From positions 1 to 6,732 of the forward strand of contig JADCCH010000389.1 in the NCBI GenBank assembly GCA_020252865.1: 6,732 nucleotides of DNA. The letters are read 5' to 3'. Under the pieces are notes generated by a model. It was given only the letters and a program-made list of their open reading frames with translations, was not told the DNA's origin and made no database searches. Within the stretch, counting starts at the first letter, position 1. Each line of letters starts with the position of its first letter. The position numbers and the translations under genes were made by a program. The stretch is from Methylobacterium sp. Lineage in GTDB: Bacteria > Pseudomonadota > Alphaproteobacteria > Rhizobiales > Beijerinckiaceae. Below are positions 1 through 6,126 of this stretch, piece after piece.

Positions 1-162
1 ATCGGGATGGGCTCTCAGATCGGCGCGAAATCGGGCGTGATGGGCGACCTTGCCGCTGGTGGGAAATACCTCGGCTTGCCGGCAAAAGCCGCGAGAACCT
101 TCTTCCGCGAGGTTGCGGCCTTGGCCAAACTCGCGCAAAAGGGCGAGCAGCACGGCGGCTGA
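1..162 (+). CDS. lpxD: LpxD, UDP-3-O-(3-hydroxyacyl)glucosamine N-acyltransferase, C-terminal end only
   Basis: The window opens inside this gene, in frame 1; 53 residues and a TGA stop (160-162) are visible. LpxD transfers an (R)-3-hydroxyacyl chain from acyl-ACP to the 2-amino group of UDP-3-O-acyl-glucosamine, the third step of lipid A synthesis, in the cytoplasm. The visible part begins in the last turns of a left-handed beta-helix ([14 protein letters not shown]), followed by the G-x-P-A loop (residues 25-28 as seen here) and an alpha-helical tail rich in Ala, Lys and Arg. That is how LpxD proteins end. The catalytic His lies upstream, outside the window. Identification rests on this tail plus the fabZ-lpxA-lpxB genes that follow, the standard lpxD neighbourhood. 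Another hexapeptide acyltransferase is possible from the tail alone but unlikely in this context. The 67-base gap to fabZ is the largest inside the lpxD-to-lpxB block. Confidence 0.88.
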   Translation: MGMGSQIGAKSGVMGDLAAGGKYLGLPAKAARTFFREVAALAKLAQKGEQHGG

Positions 163-229
163 GGCCAGCTCGGCTATAGTGTTCCAGTCACGAATGAACC
201 GTGATCCAGGGTCAAGACAGGGCGGATCC

Positions 230-712
230 ATGACGAAGGCTGACGAATCCGGAACGATGACTGAGGGCCCTTCCTTGCCCCTCGACATCACGAAACTGAT
301 GCAGTACCTGCCGCATCGCTATCCGTTCCTGCTGATCGACCGCATCGTGACGATGGATGCCGATCGCTACGTCGTCGGCGTGAAGAATGTCACATTCAAC
401 GAGCCGCAATTCATGGGGCATTTTCCCGGCGCACCGGTGATGCCCGGCGTGCTGCTGATCGAGGGCATGGCCCAGACGGCGGGCGCGGCCTGCATTGCCT
501 CCGGCGAGGCGGGCGGCGGCGCGAAGCTTGTCTATTTCATGACCATCGACAAATGCAAATTCAGGAAGCCGGTGACACCGGGAGATCGGGTGGAATATCA
601 CCTCACGCGATTGAGCCGCCGGCGCAACATGTGGTGGTACAAGGGCGAGGCGAAAGTCGACGGCCAGCTGATGGCGGAAGCCGAGTTGAGCGCGATGATT
701 GTTACGCAGTAA
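230..712 (+). CDS. fabZ: FabZ, (3R)-hydroxyacyl-ACP dehydratase
   Basis: A hot-dog-fold dehydratase of type II fatty acid synthesis. It removes water from (R)-3-hydroxyacyl-ACP to give trans-2-enoyl-ACP in the cytoplasm, and so competes with LpxA and LpxD for the same hydroxyacyl-ACP pool. The 160-residue protein shows the family motifs: [12 protein letters not shown] at residues 27-38, and the active-site stretch G-H-F-P-G-x-P-V-M-P-G-V from residue 63, with catalytic His64 and Glu78 (L-I-E-G-M-A-Q). Length fits the family (about 140-160). The frame is open back to 50, but homology starts only near residue 16 and the upstream codons overlap lpxD. ATG 230 is chosen because AGGG (219-222) sits 7 bases before it. 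ATG 257 is an alternative that would remove nine residues; ATG 194 has no Shine-Dalgarno. lpxA follows after 9 bases, so the two are almost certainly co-transcribed. Confidence 0.95.
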   Translation: MTKADESGTMTEGPSLPLDITKLMQYLPHRYPFLLIDRIVTMDADRYVVGVKNVTFNEPQFMGHFPGAPVMPGVLLIEGMAQTAGAACIASGEAGGGAKLVYFMTIDKCKFRKPVTPGDRVEYHLTRLSRRRNMWWYKGEAKVDGQLMAEAELSAMIVTQ

Positions 713-721
713 GGCAAGGCC

Positions 722-1525
722 ATGGCGTCCACCATTCATCCCCTGTCGGACATTGATCCGGCAGCCAAGATCGGCGCGAATGTCATCATCGGCCCGTTCT
801 GCACGGTCGGGCCTGAAGTCGCTCTCGGCGACGGCGTGGAACTTGTCAGCCATGTCGCCGTGGCCGGGCAAACGACGATTGGCGCCGGCACGAAGGTTTT
901 CCCCTTCGCCTCGCTTGGCCATCAGCCGCAGGATCTGAAGTTCAAGGGCGAGAAGACCCGCCTCGAGATCGGCGAGCGCTGTCTGATCCGTGAGGGCGTG
1001 ACGATGAATACCGGCACGGAAGGCGGCGGTTCGCTGACCAGGGTCGGCAAGGATTGCACGTTCCTTGACTATAGCCATGTTGCGCATGATTGCATCGTCG
1101 GCAACGGCGTCATCTTCTCGAACAATGTGATGCTCGCGGGGCATTGCCATGTCGGCGATTATGTCATCATCGGCGGGGGCGCGGGCGTGCACCAGTTCGT
1201 GCGAATCGGCCACCATGCCTTCGTGGCGGCCATGTCGGGCATCGCGAATGATGTGATTCCCTACGGCATGGCGGTGACCGATCATCGCCAGGCCCACCTC
1301 TCCGGGCTGAACATCATTGGCCTGCGTCGTCGTGGCTTCACCACCGAGCAGGTGCATGAATTGCGGCGCGCCTATCGTCTGCTTTTCGCTCCGGAAGGCA
1401 CGCTGAAGGAGCGCGTGCAGGATGTGGCGAGCGAATTCGACACCCATCCGCTGATCCACGAAATTCTCGATTTCATCCGCGCCGGCGGTGATCGCTCGAT
1501 CTGCACGCCGCGCGACGACGATTGA
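722..1525 (+). CDS. lpxA: LpxA, UDP-N-acetylglucosamine O-acyltransferase
   Basis: First enzyme of lipid A synthesis: it moves an (R)-3-hydroxyacyl chain from ACP to the 3-OH of UDP-GlcNAc, as a cytoplasmic homotrimer. The 267-residue length matches the family (E. coli 262). Hexapeptide repeats of the left-handed beta-helix fill about residues 10-185 (I-G-A-N-V-I-I-G-P-F onward), followed by a helical C-terminal domain containing N-I-I-G-L-R-R-R-G-F at 197-206. By hand alignment to E. coli LpxA, catalytic His125 is His122 here (S-H-V-A-H-D-C), and Lys76, His144 and His160 are Lys73, His141 and His157. Differences: E. coli His99 is Asn96, Glu200 is Ile199, and the acyl-ruler Gly173 is Ala170. 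From memory the first two are usual in alphaproteobacteria. Start ATG 722 has AAGG (711-714) overlapping the fabZ stop, 7 bases upstream. No gnnA/gnnB genes lie beside it, so nothing here suggests a 2,3-diamino sugar substrate. Confidence 0.96.
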   Translation: MASTIHPLSDIDPAAKIGANVIIGPFCTVGPEVALGDGVELVSHVAVAGQTTIGAGTKVFPFASLGHQPQDLKFKGEKTRLEIGERCLIREGVTMNTGTEGGGSLTRVGKDCTFLDYSHVAHDCIVGNGVIFSNNVMLAGHCHVGDYVIIGGGAGVHQFVRIGHHAFVAAMSGIANDVIPYGMAVTDHRQAHLSGLNIIGLRRRGFTTEQVHELRRAYRLLFAPEGTLKERVQDVASEFDTHPLIHEILDFIRAGGDRSICTPRDDD

Positions 1526-1538
1526 GGCGCAGCCGGTG
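1524..1538 (+). promoter_or_regulatory. Shine-Dalgarno and GTG start of lpxB
   Basis: GAGG at 1524-1527 overlaps the last two bases of the lpxA TGA stop (1523-1525) and lies 8 bases before GTG 1536. This favours GTG 1536 over the in-frame ATG 1488, which lies inside lpxA and would add 16 residues of Arg/Ala-rich sequence ahead of the conserved V-A-G-E-A-S-G-D motif. The overlap suggests translational coupling of lpxB to lpxA. Confidence 0.75.
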
Positions 1539-2705
1539 CGCATCTTCCTTGTGGCGGGCGAAGCATCGGGCGACCAGCTTGGCGCCAGCCTAATCCGGGC
1601 GCTGCACGCCGTTGATCCCACCATCGAATTCGCCGGCGTCGGTGGCGCGCGCATGGCGGAGGAAGGTGTTCCGAGCCTCTTCCCGCTCTCGGACATCGCG
1701 GTGATGGGCCTCGGCCCGGTCATCCGCCGCCTGCCGACCATCCTCCAGCGCATGGGCGAGACCGTGCGGGCCGTGCAGGCCTTCCGGCCGGATGTGCTCG
1801 TGACCATCGACAGCCCGGATTTCTCGAAACGCGTGGCGAAGCGCGTGCGGGCGGCGAACCCCGCGCAGGCGACCGTGCATTGGGTCTGCCCCAGCGTCTG
1901 GGCCTGGCGCCCCGGCCGCGCGCCGGCGATGAGGCCCTCGATCGACCATGTGCTCTGCCTGCTGCCGTTCGAGCCCGAGGCGCTTCGCCGCCTTAAAGGT
2001 CCGGCCGGCACCTATATCGGGCATCCCGCCGTGGAGCGCCTCGCGGAATTCCGCCCGCAAACGGAGGAGGAGGCCGCTTCCCGCACCAACTTCTTGAAGC
2101 CCACCGTTCTCGTGCTGCCAGGCTCGCGCGGAAGCGAAATCCGCCGCCTCCTGCCCGAATTCCTGGAGACGCTGCCCTTGGCAACGCCTGCCGGCATGAT
2201 GCCGGATTGGGTGATCCCCACCTTGCCGCATCTTGAAGCGGATGTGCGGGGCCGCGTCGCCGCCTCCGGCCTGCCGATCCGCGTGGTCGTGGGCGAGGCT
2301 GAAAAGCTTGCGGCCTTCCGCCGGGCCCGCGCGGCGCTCGCAGCTTCCGGAACCGTGACGCTGGAACTCGCGCTGGCCCAGATCCCCACGGTCGCCGCCT
2401 ATCGGGTGGCGGAATGGGAGGCCTTCATCGCGCGGCGGCTCATCACGGCGTCTTCCGCCATCCTGCCGAATCTCGTGCTCTGTGAAAGGCTGGTGCCGGA
2501 ATTCATCCAGGAAGAGATGGGTCCGCTGTCGCTGGCACCGCGCCTCCATGAACTTCTGCAGGAAAGTCCCGCGCGGCAGCGCCAGCTTGAGGGCTTCGCG
2601 CGGCTCGAAGCGATCATGAAGCCGGCAGAAGCCCGCCCGCCCAGCGCCCTTGCGGCGGGGATTGTTCTCGATCTCGCACGGAAAGCGCCGCTGTCCCAGG
2701 CCTGA
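1536..2705 (+). CDS. lpxB: LpxB, lipid A disaccharide synthase
   Basis: A GT-B fold glycosyltransferase of family GT19. It condenses 2,3-diacylglucosamine-1-phosphate (lipid X) with UDP-2,3-diacylglucosamine to give the beta-1,6 lipid A disaccharide at the inner face of the cytoplasmic membrane. With GTG 1536 the protein has 389 residues (E. coli 382). Motifs in order: V-A-G-E-A-S-G-D at 6-13; A-V-M-G at 55-58; I-D-S-P-D-F at 91-96, whose Asp92 corresponds to essential Asp98 of E. coli; P-S-V-W-A-W-R at 119-125; L-P-F-E at 143-146; G-S-R-G-S-E at 196-201, whose Arg198 corresponds to E. coli Arg201; A-S-G-T at 270-273; and L-P-N-L at 310-313. All the hallmark elements are present, so the enzyme should be active. 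Its substrate comes from a UDP-diacylglucosamine hydrolase (LpxH, LpxI or LpxG) that is not encoded in this window. It probably shares a transcript with lpxA. Confidence 0.95.
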   Translation: MRIFLVAGEASGDQLGASLIRALHAVDPTIEFAGVGGARMAEEGVPSLFPLSDIAVMGLGPVIRRLPTILQRMGETVRAVQAFRPDVLVTIDSPDFSKRVAKRVRAANPAQATVHWVCPSVWAWRPGRAPAMRPSIDHVLCLLPFEPEALRRLKGPAGTYIGHPAVERLAEFRPQTEEEAASRTNFLKPTVLVLPGSRGSEIRRLLPEFLETLPLATPAGMMPDWVIPTLPHLEADVRGRVAASGLPIRVVVGEAEKLAAFRRARAALAASGTVTLELALAQIPTVAAYRVAEWEAFIARRLITASSAILPNLVLCERLVPEFIQEEMGPLSLAPRLHELLQESPARQRQLEGFARLEAIMKPAEARPPSALAAGIVLDLARKAPLSQA

Positions 2706-2784
2706 ACGCGACGAAAACCGGAGCGCCTCTGGTCATCACCCGAACGGCGCGCTACCTCAGGAAATGCTCGAAACGGGATGAACC

Positions 2785-3552
2785 GTGACCATACCGCCGC
2801 TGCCCTCCCTGCCGCCTGCCGCGCCTCATCCGATCAGGCTGACCCTGAGCCATCGGCTGCGCAACTACTTCCTCACGGGAATTGTGGTCGTGGGGCCGGT
2901 CGTCATCACCATCTATATCGCGCTGTGGGTCATCGGCATCGCGGATGGCTGGGTGAAGCCGCTGGTCCCCAAGAGCGTGCTGCCGGAAAACTACCTGCCC
3001 TTCGCGATTCCCGGCTTCGGCATTCTTGTGCTTCTGGTAGCGCTGACGCTCCTCGGTTTCCTCACCGCAAACCTCGTGGGGCGCACGCTGGTCGAATTCG
3101 GCGAGACCCTGCTCGCGCGCATGCCCGTGGTCAGCGGGCTCTATCGCTCGGTGAAGCAGATCTTCGAAACGATCTTCTCGAAATCCGACACGTCCTTCCG
3201 AAAGGTAGGGCTGGTGGAATATCCCGCGCCCGGCTGCTGGTCCGTGGTGCTGATTTCCTCGCCGCCTCGACCGGACATCGCCGGAGGACTGCCCAAGGAC
3301 GGCGAATTCGCGGCCGTTTTCCTGCCCTGCGCACCGAACCCCACCACGGGCTTCTTCTTCTATGTGCCGAAGGAGAAGGTGGTGGAGATTCCCGTCTCCG
3401 TGGATGAAGCCTTCAAGATCGTGATGTCCCTCGGCCTGATCCGCACCGATGAGGAAGACCCGCGCCGCGCGGCGGTGGAGGCGCAAAAGCGACTGGCGGC
3501 GCCCAGCAAGGCAGGAAGGAAGGGAGAATCCGAGCCCTCCGGCACCGATTAG
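2785..3552 (+). CDS. DUF502 family inner-membrane protein, function unknown
   Basis: A 255-residue protein recognised as DUF502 family, which has no assigned biochemical activity that I know of. A Pro-rich N-terminus is followed by two hydrophobic segments, about 29-53 (F-L-T-G-I-V-V-V-G-P onward) and 76-98 (P-G-F-G-I-L-V-L-L-V onward). These fit membrane helices with the intervening 20-odd residues on the far side. Family landmarks after helix 2 are P-V-V-S-G-L-Y-R-S-V-K-Q at 114-125 and P-C-A-P-N-P-T-T-G-F at 181-190. The C-terminal part (150-220) looks like a soluble, probably cytoplasmic domain, and the last 35 residues are charged and low-complexity. Start GTG 2785 has GGGA (2775-2778) 6 bases upstream; no other in-frame start fits. 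It lies 79 bases after lpxB on the same strand and converges with recG. From memory, DUF502 genes sit beside recG in many Rhizobiales, so its link to lipid A may be only positional. Confidence 0.87.
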   Translation: MTIPPLPSLPPAAPHPIRLTLSHRLRNYFLTGIVVVGPVVITIYIALWVIGIADGWVKPLVPKSVLPENYLPFAIPGFGILVLLVALTLLGFLTANLVGRTLVEFGETLLARMPVVSGLYRSVKQIFETIFSKSDTSFRKVGLVEYPAPGCWSVVLISSPPRPDIAGGLPKDGEFAAVFLPCAPNPTTGFFFYVPKEKVVEIPVSVDEAFKIVMSLGLIRTDEEDPRRAAVEAQKRLAAPSKAGRKGESEPSGTD

Positions 3553-3556
3553 ACCG

Positions 3557-3609
3557 GTCGATCGATTCAGTCAGATCGGCAACCGTTCTAGCCGGCTGAA
3601 ATGAGCCGG
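3557..3609. terminator. Possible weak terminator hairpins between the convergent DUF502 gene and recG
   Basis: Two short inverted repeats lie where the two transcription units meet. The first pairs 3557-3563 with 3574-3580 (7 bp including one G-T pair, 10-base loop). The second pairs CCGGCT (3592-3597) exactly with AGCCGG (3604-3609) around a 6-base GAAATG loop, inside the last codons of recG. On the + strand the second is followed by a pyrimidine-rich stretch (about 3611-3627), not a true T run; on the - strand neither has a T tract. Intrinsic termination is therefore only a possibility, and Rho-dependent ends would be as likely. Confidence 0.25.
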
Positions 3610-5690
3610 ATCGCCTCTTCCCTTTCGAAAAGATAGAGCAGGTTGCGAAGCGCCTGCCCGCGCGGGGAAATGAAATCCGGGTCCCTTGTGATCTGCAATT
3701 GCGCGTCGTCACGCGCGATTTTCAGCAGTTCCGCATGGAGATCGAGCCGCGCGAGGCGGAAGCCGGGCATGCCGGATTGCCGCGTGCCCAGAACATCGCC
3801 TTCGCCGCGCAGCCTCAGGTCCTCCTCGGCGATGCGGAAGCCATCCTCGGTTTGACGCAGGATTCCCAGCCGCGCACGCGCCGTTTCCGACAATGGCGCG
3901 CGGTAGACGAGGAGACAGACCGATTGCTCCGCGCCGCGCCCGACGCGGCCACGCAACTGGTGCAACTGGGCGAGGCCGAAGCGCTGCGCCTCCTCGATGA
4001 CCATGATCGAGGCTTCCGGCACATCGACTCCCACCTCGATCACGGTTGTCGCGACCAGCACGGAGATTTCGCCGCGCTGGAAGCGCGCGATCGTGGCATC
4101 GCGCTCGGCGGGCGGGATTTTCCCGTGCACGAGGCCGACGCGACCCGGAAACACCTTCGACAGATCCTCGTATCGCGCCTCCGCGGCGGCGAGATCGAGC
4201 GTCTCGCTCTCGCCCACGAGCGGGCAGACCCAGTAGACGCGCTTGCCGGAGATGACCGCGCGCTGCAGCCCGCCGACCATCTCCTCGAGCCGATCCACGG
4301 GCACCACGCGCGTGTCGATGGGCTTGCGGCCCGGCGGCTTCTCGTCGAGCGCGGAACTCTCGAGATCGCCGAACCAGGCGAGCATCAGGGTGCGCGGGAT
4401 GGGCGTCGCGGTCATCACCAGCAAATCCACCGCCTCGCCCTTGTTCGCGAGTGCCAGGCGCTGGTGCACGCCGAAGCGGTGCTGCTCATCCACCACCGCG
4501 AAAGCGAGATCGCGGAAGCGCACATCCTCCTGAAACAAGGCATGCGTGCCGATGGCGATATCGACCTCGCCTGCGGCGAGTGCGGCCTGTGCCCGGCGCT
4601 TCGCCTCGGCCGGCATCTTCCCCGAAAGGAGAGCCAGGCGGATGCCCGCCTTCTCGCAGAGCGGGGCGAGGCGATCCGCGTGCTGGCGCGCGAGGATGTC
4701 CGTCGGTGCCATCAGCGCGGCCTGCCTTCCGGCCTCGACCGCGATGGCCATCGCGAGCAGGGCGACGATGGTTTTTCCTGCGCCGACATCGCCCTGAAGC
4801 AGGCGCAGCATGCGCTTCTCCTCGGCAAGATCGGTCTCGATCGCCTCCAGCGCGCGTTTCTGCGCGCCGGTCAGTTCATAGGGAAGGGCGGCGAGAATGG
4901 CCCGGCGCAGGTGGCCGTCGCCATGGGTGCGGCGACCCTTGGCATGGGTGAATCCGCGCCGCAAGAGCAGCAGGCCGAGCTGGTGCGCCAGCAATTCGTC
5001 ATAGGCAAGGCGGGTCCAGCACGGGCCGTCCGGCGCGATATCGCGAAGGCTCTCCGGCGCGTGCATCCGTGCGAGCGATTCAAGGAAGCCGGGCCACTGG
5101 CGCTGCGCGATAAAGGCGGGGTCCAGCCATTCCGGCAAGGGCTTCACGCGCTGGAGCGCAAGTTTGGCCACATTCTGGATGCGTCGGGAGGAGAGCCCCT
5201 CCGTCAGAGGGTAGATCGGCTCGATCCGCGGCTCCTCCGCGAATTTCGCAGGGTGGAGGATGCGATCGGGGTGGACGATCTGCTTTGCCCCGTCGAAAAG
5301 CTCGATTCTGCCGGAAATGACGCGCTCCGCCCCGAGCGGCATCTGCGACGCCAGACGCGCCTGCGGCAGGTTGAAGAAGACGAGCGTGACATCGCCCGTT
5401 TCATCGCCCACCACCACGCGGGAGGGCGCACGGCTGCGGCCGGGCGGGGCGGGGCGATGCGCCTCGATGATACCCTTGAAGGTCGCGATGCCCTCGTTGG
5501 GCGTTTCGGCGATGGTGGGCGAGAGTTTCCGCTCCACGGCATCCACCGGCAGATGCATCAGGAGGTCGATCAGGCGCCCGCCATCCGTGCCGCGCCCTGT
5601 CACGCGATCGAAGAGCGGCCCGAGCTTCGGCCCCACGCCGGGCAGGCGGGAGACCGGCGCAAAAAAGGGATCAAGCGAAGTCGGCCGCAT
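3588..5690 (-). CDS. recG: RecG, ATP-dependent branched-DNA helicase
   Basis: A superfamily 2 double-stranded DNA translocase that remodels stalled replication forks, Holliday junctions, D-loops and R-loops in the cytoplasm. The 700-residue length matches the family (E. coli 693). From the N-terminus: a helix-hairpin-helix-like L-P-G-V-G-P-K (16-22); the OB-fold wedge domain, about 60-160; Walker A G-D-V-G-A-G-K-T (300-307, Lys306); motif II D-E-Q-H (401-404) in the RecG-typical D-E-Q-H-R-F-G; motif III T-A-T-P-I-P-R-T (427-434); motif VI Q-L-R-G-R-V-G-R-G (578-586); and the RecG-specific L-R-G-E-G-D-V-L-G-T-x-Q-S-G (627-640) that carries the TRG-type coupling region. All catalytic motifs are intact. 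ATG at 5690 is the natural start; its Shine-Dalgarno is weak. It is divergent from sdhE-mfd and convergent with the DUF502 gene. I could not pick out a convincing promoter for it in the 121-base gap. Confidence 0.97.
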   Translation of the reverse strand: MRPTSLDPFFAPVSRLPGVGPKLGPLFDRVTGRGTDGGRLIDLLMHLPVDAVERKLSPTIAETPNEGIATFKGIIEAHRPAPPGRSRAPSRVVVGDETGDVTLVFFNLPQARLASQMPLGAERVISGRIELFDGAKQIVHPDRILHPAKFAEEPRIEPIYPLTEGLSSRRIQNVAKLALQRVKPLPEWLDPAFIAQRQWPGFLESLARMHAPESLRDIAPDGPCWTRLAYDELLAHQLGLLLLRRGFTHAKGRRTHGDGHLRRAILAALPYELTGAQKRALEAIETDLAEEKRMLRLLQGDVGAGKTIVALLAMAIAVEAGRQAALMAPTDILARQHADRLAPLCEKAGIRLALLSGKMPAEAKRRAQAALAAGEVDIAIGTHALFQEDVRFRDLAFAVVDEQHRFGVHQRLALANKGEAVDLLVMTATPIPRTLMLAWFGDLESSALDEKPPGRKPIDTRVVPVDRLEEMVGGLQRAVISGKRVYWVCPLVGESETLDLAAAEARYEDLSKVFPGRVGLVHGKIPPAERDATIARFQRGEISVLVATTVIEVGVDVPEASIMVIEEAQRFGLAQLHQLRGRVGRGAEQSVCLLVYRAPLSETARARLGILRQTEDGFRIAEEDLRLRGEGDVLGTRQSGMPGFRLARLDLHAELLKIARDDAQLQITRDPDFISPRGQALRNLLYLFEREEAIRLISAG

Positions 5691-5732
5691 GGAACCCGGT
5701 TAGCACGGAATCAGGCGCGTGCGGAATCTCGA

Positions 5733-5762
5733 GAAGCAGCCTTTTCGGCTTGACTTTGCTTC
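5733..5762. repeat. Inverted repeat GAAGCA / TGCTTC in the recG-sdhE divergent gap
   Basis: GAAGCA at 5733-5738 is an exact inverted copy of TGCTTC at 5757-5762, with 18 bases between. A second small hairpin, AGCC-TTTTC-GGCT (5738-5750), sits inside it. The repeat encloses the putative -35 box of sdhE-mfd, so it could be an operator for either divergent unit. Six-base arms can arise by chance in a region this size. Confidence 0.3.
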
Positions 5763-5777
5763 GCTGCGGGCCTCTTT
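5749..5777 (+). promoter_or_regulatory. Candidate housekeeping promoter for sdhE-mfd
   Basis: CTTGAC at 5749-5754, 17 bases, then CTCTTT at 5772-5777. This resembles the CTTGAC-N17-CTATAT pattern described for alphaproteobacterial sigma-70 promoters: perfect at -35, four of six at -10. Transcription would begin near 5784, roughly 28 bases before the GTG of sdhE. If used, it rules out the upstream in-frame ATG 5719 as the sdhE start. Confidence 0.5.
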
Positions 5778-5801
5778 CCGCAATCCTTCCCGCCCGCTTC
5801 C

Positions 5802-5814
5802 GGAGTTGCCCGTG
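5802..5814 (+). promoter_or_regulatory. Shine-Dalgarno and GTG start of sdhE
   Basis: GGAG at 5802-5805 lies 6 bases before GTG 5812. The in-frame ATG 5719 would add 31 residues with no family resemblance and lies upstream of the candidate -35 box. The in-frame TTG 5806 directly abuts the GGAG. GTG 5812 is the best start. Confidence 0.7.
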
Positions 5815-6108
5815 ACCGGCCTTTCGCGTTCCACCGATGGTCTTGATCCGCGCCGCAAGCGCATCCTGTTCTGTGCCTGGCATCGCGGCACGCGCGAGAT
5901 GGACCTGCTGATGGGCCAATATGCCGAGAGGGCCATCGACGCGATGAGCGATTCCGAACTCGACCTGTTCGAGGCGCTGATCGAGGTGCCGGATCGCGAT
6001 CTCTTCGCCTGGATCACGGGCAAGGAAGAGGTTGCGGCGAATTATGACACGCCGATCTTTCAGGCGCTTCGTGCGTTCCATACACACGACAAGCCGATCG
6101 AGTTTTGA
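5812..6108 (+). CDS. sdhE: SdhE (succinate dehydrogenase assembly factor 2 family), flavin attachment factor
   Basis: A small cytoplasmic protein that promotes covalent attachment of FAD to the succinate dehydrogenase flavoprotein SdhA (family also called DUF339, YgfY or Sdh5). From GTG 5812 it has 98 residues, the usual size. It begins with a basic stretch, L-D-P-R-R-K-R-I-L-F (11-20), followed by the signature C-A-W-H-R-G-T-R-E-M-D (21-31). This holds the family R-G-x-x-E motif as Arg25-Gly26 and Glu29, which contacts the flavoprotein. Then come an acidic helix with L-x-x-F-E-x-L-I-E-V-P-D-x-D-L-F-x-W-I-T-G (about 54-76) and a short C-terminal helix, matching the five-helix fold. mfd starts 18 bases after the stop, so the two are probably one operon. 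The sdhE-mfd pairing beside recG is, from memory, common in alphaproteobacteria and says little about a functional link with repair. Confidence 0.93.
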   Translation: MTGLSRSTDGLDPRRKRILFCAWHRGTREMDLLMGQYAERAIDAMSDSELDLFEALIEVPDRDLFAWITGKEEVAANYDTPIFQALRAFHTHDKPIEF

Positions 6109-6126
6109 CGTTTCCCGCGAGTTTTG

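Noticed and set aside
174..180. CTATAGT, a -10-like sequence between lpxD and fabZ
   Set aside because: No reasonable -35 element lies 16-19 bases upstream (around 151-157), so an internal promoter for fabZ is not supported.
194..204. An 11-base word ATGAACCGTGA shared with 2778-2788, near the starts of both fabZ and the DUF502 gene
   Set aside because: Several 11-base matches are expected by chance in 6.7 kb; no longer similarity flanks them.
212..2011. A 599-codon open frame on the - strand opposite fabZ, lpxA and part of lpxB
   Set aside because: It lies antisense to three strongly recognisable genes, its translation is low-complexity and rich in Arg, Ala and His with no domain I recognise, and long antisense frames are expected in GC-rich DNA with biased third positions.
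1590..2549. A 319-codon - strand frame opposite lpxB
   Set aside because: Shadow of lpxB; His/Arg/Gly-rich translation without motifs.
2723..2750. GCGCC / GGCGC inverted repeat after lpxB as a terminator
   Set aside because: Five-base arms with an 18-base loop and no T run do not make a credible terminator.
2764..2781. A five-codon mini-ORF (M-L-E-T-G) just before the DUF502 start, preceded by CAGGAA
   Set aside because: Too short to judge, no leader-peptide features such as repeated codons for one amino acid, and easily formed by chance.
2752..3486. A 244-codon - strand frame and a 209-codon + strand frame (2778-3407) over the DUF502 gene
   Set aside because: Both are alternative frames of the DUF502 coding sequence, with compositions typical of out-of-frame GC-rich DNA; the annotated frame has membrane helices and family motifs.
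3699..5753. A 684-codon open frame on the + strand covering nearly all of recG
   Set aside because: RecG on the - strand has every helicase motif intact; the + strand product is an Arg/Ala/Glu/His-rich shadow with no recognisable domain.
5719..5811. N-terminal extension of SdhE from ATG 5719 (31 extra residues)
   Set aside because: The extension has no family similarity and lies partly upstream of the candidate promoter; GTG 5812 has a good Shine-Dalgarno and gives the usual family length.
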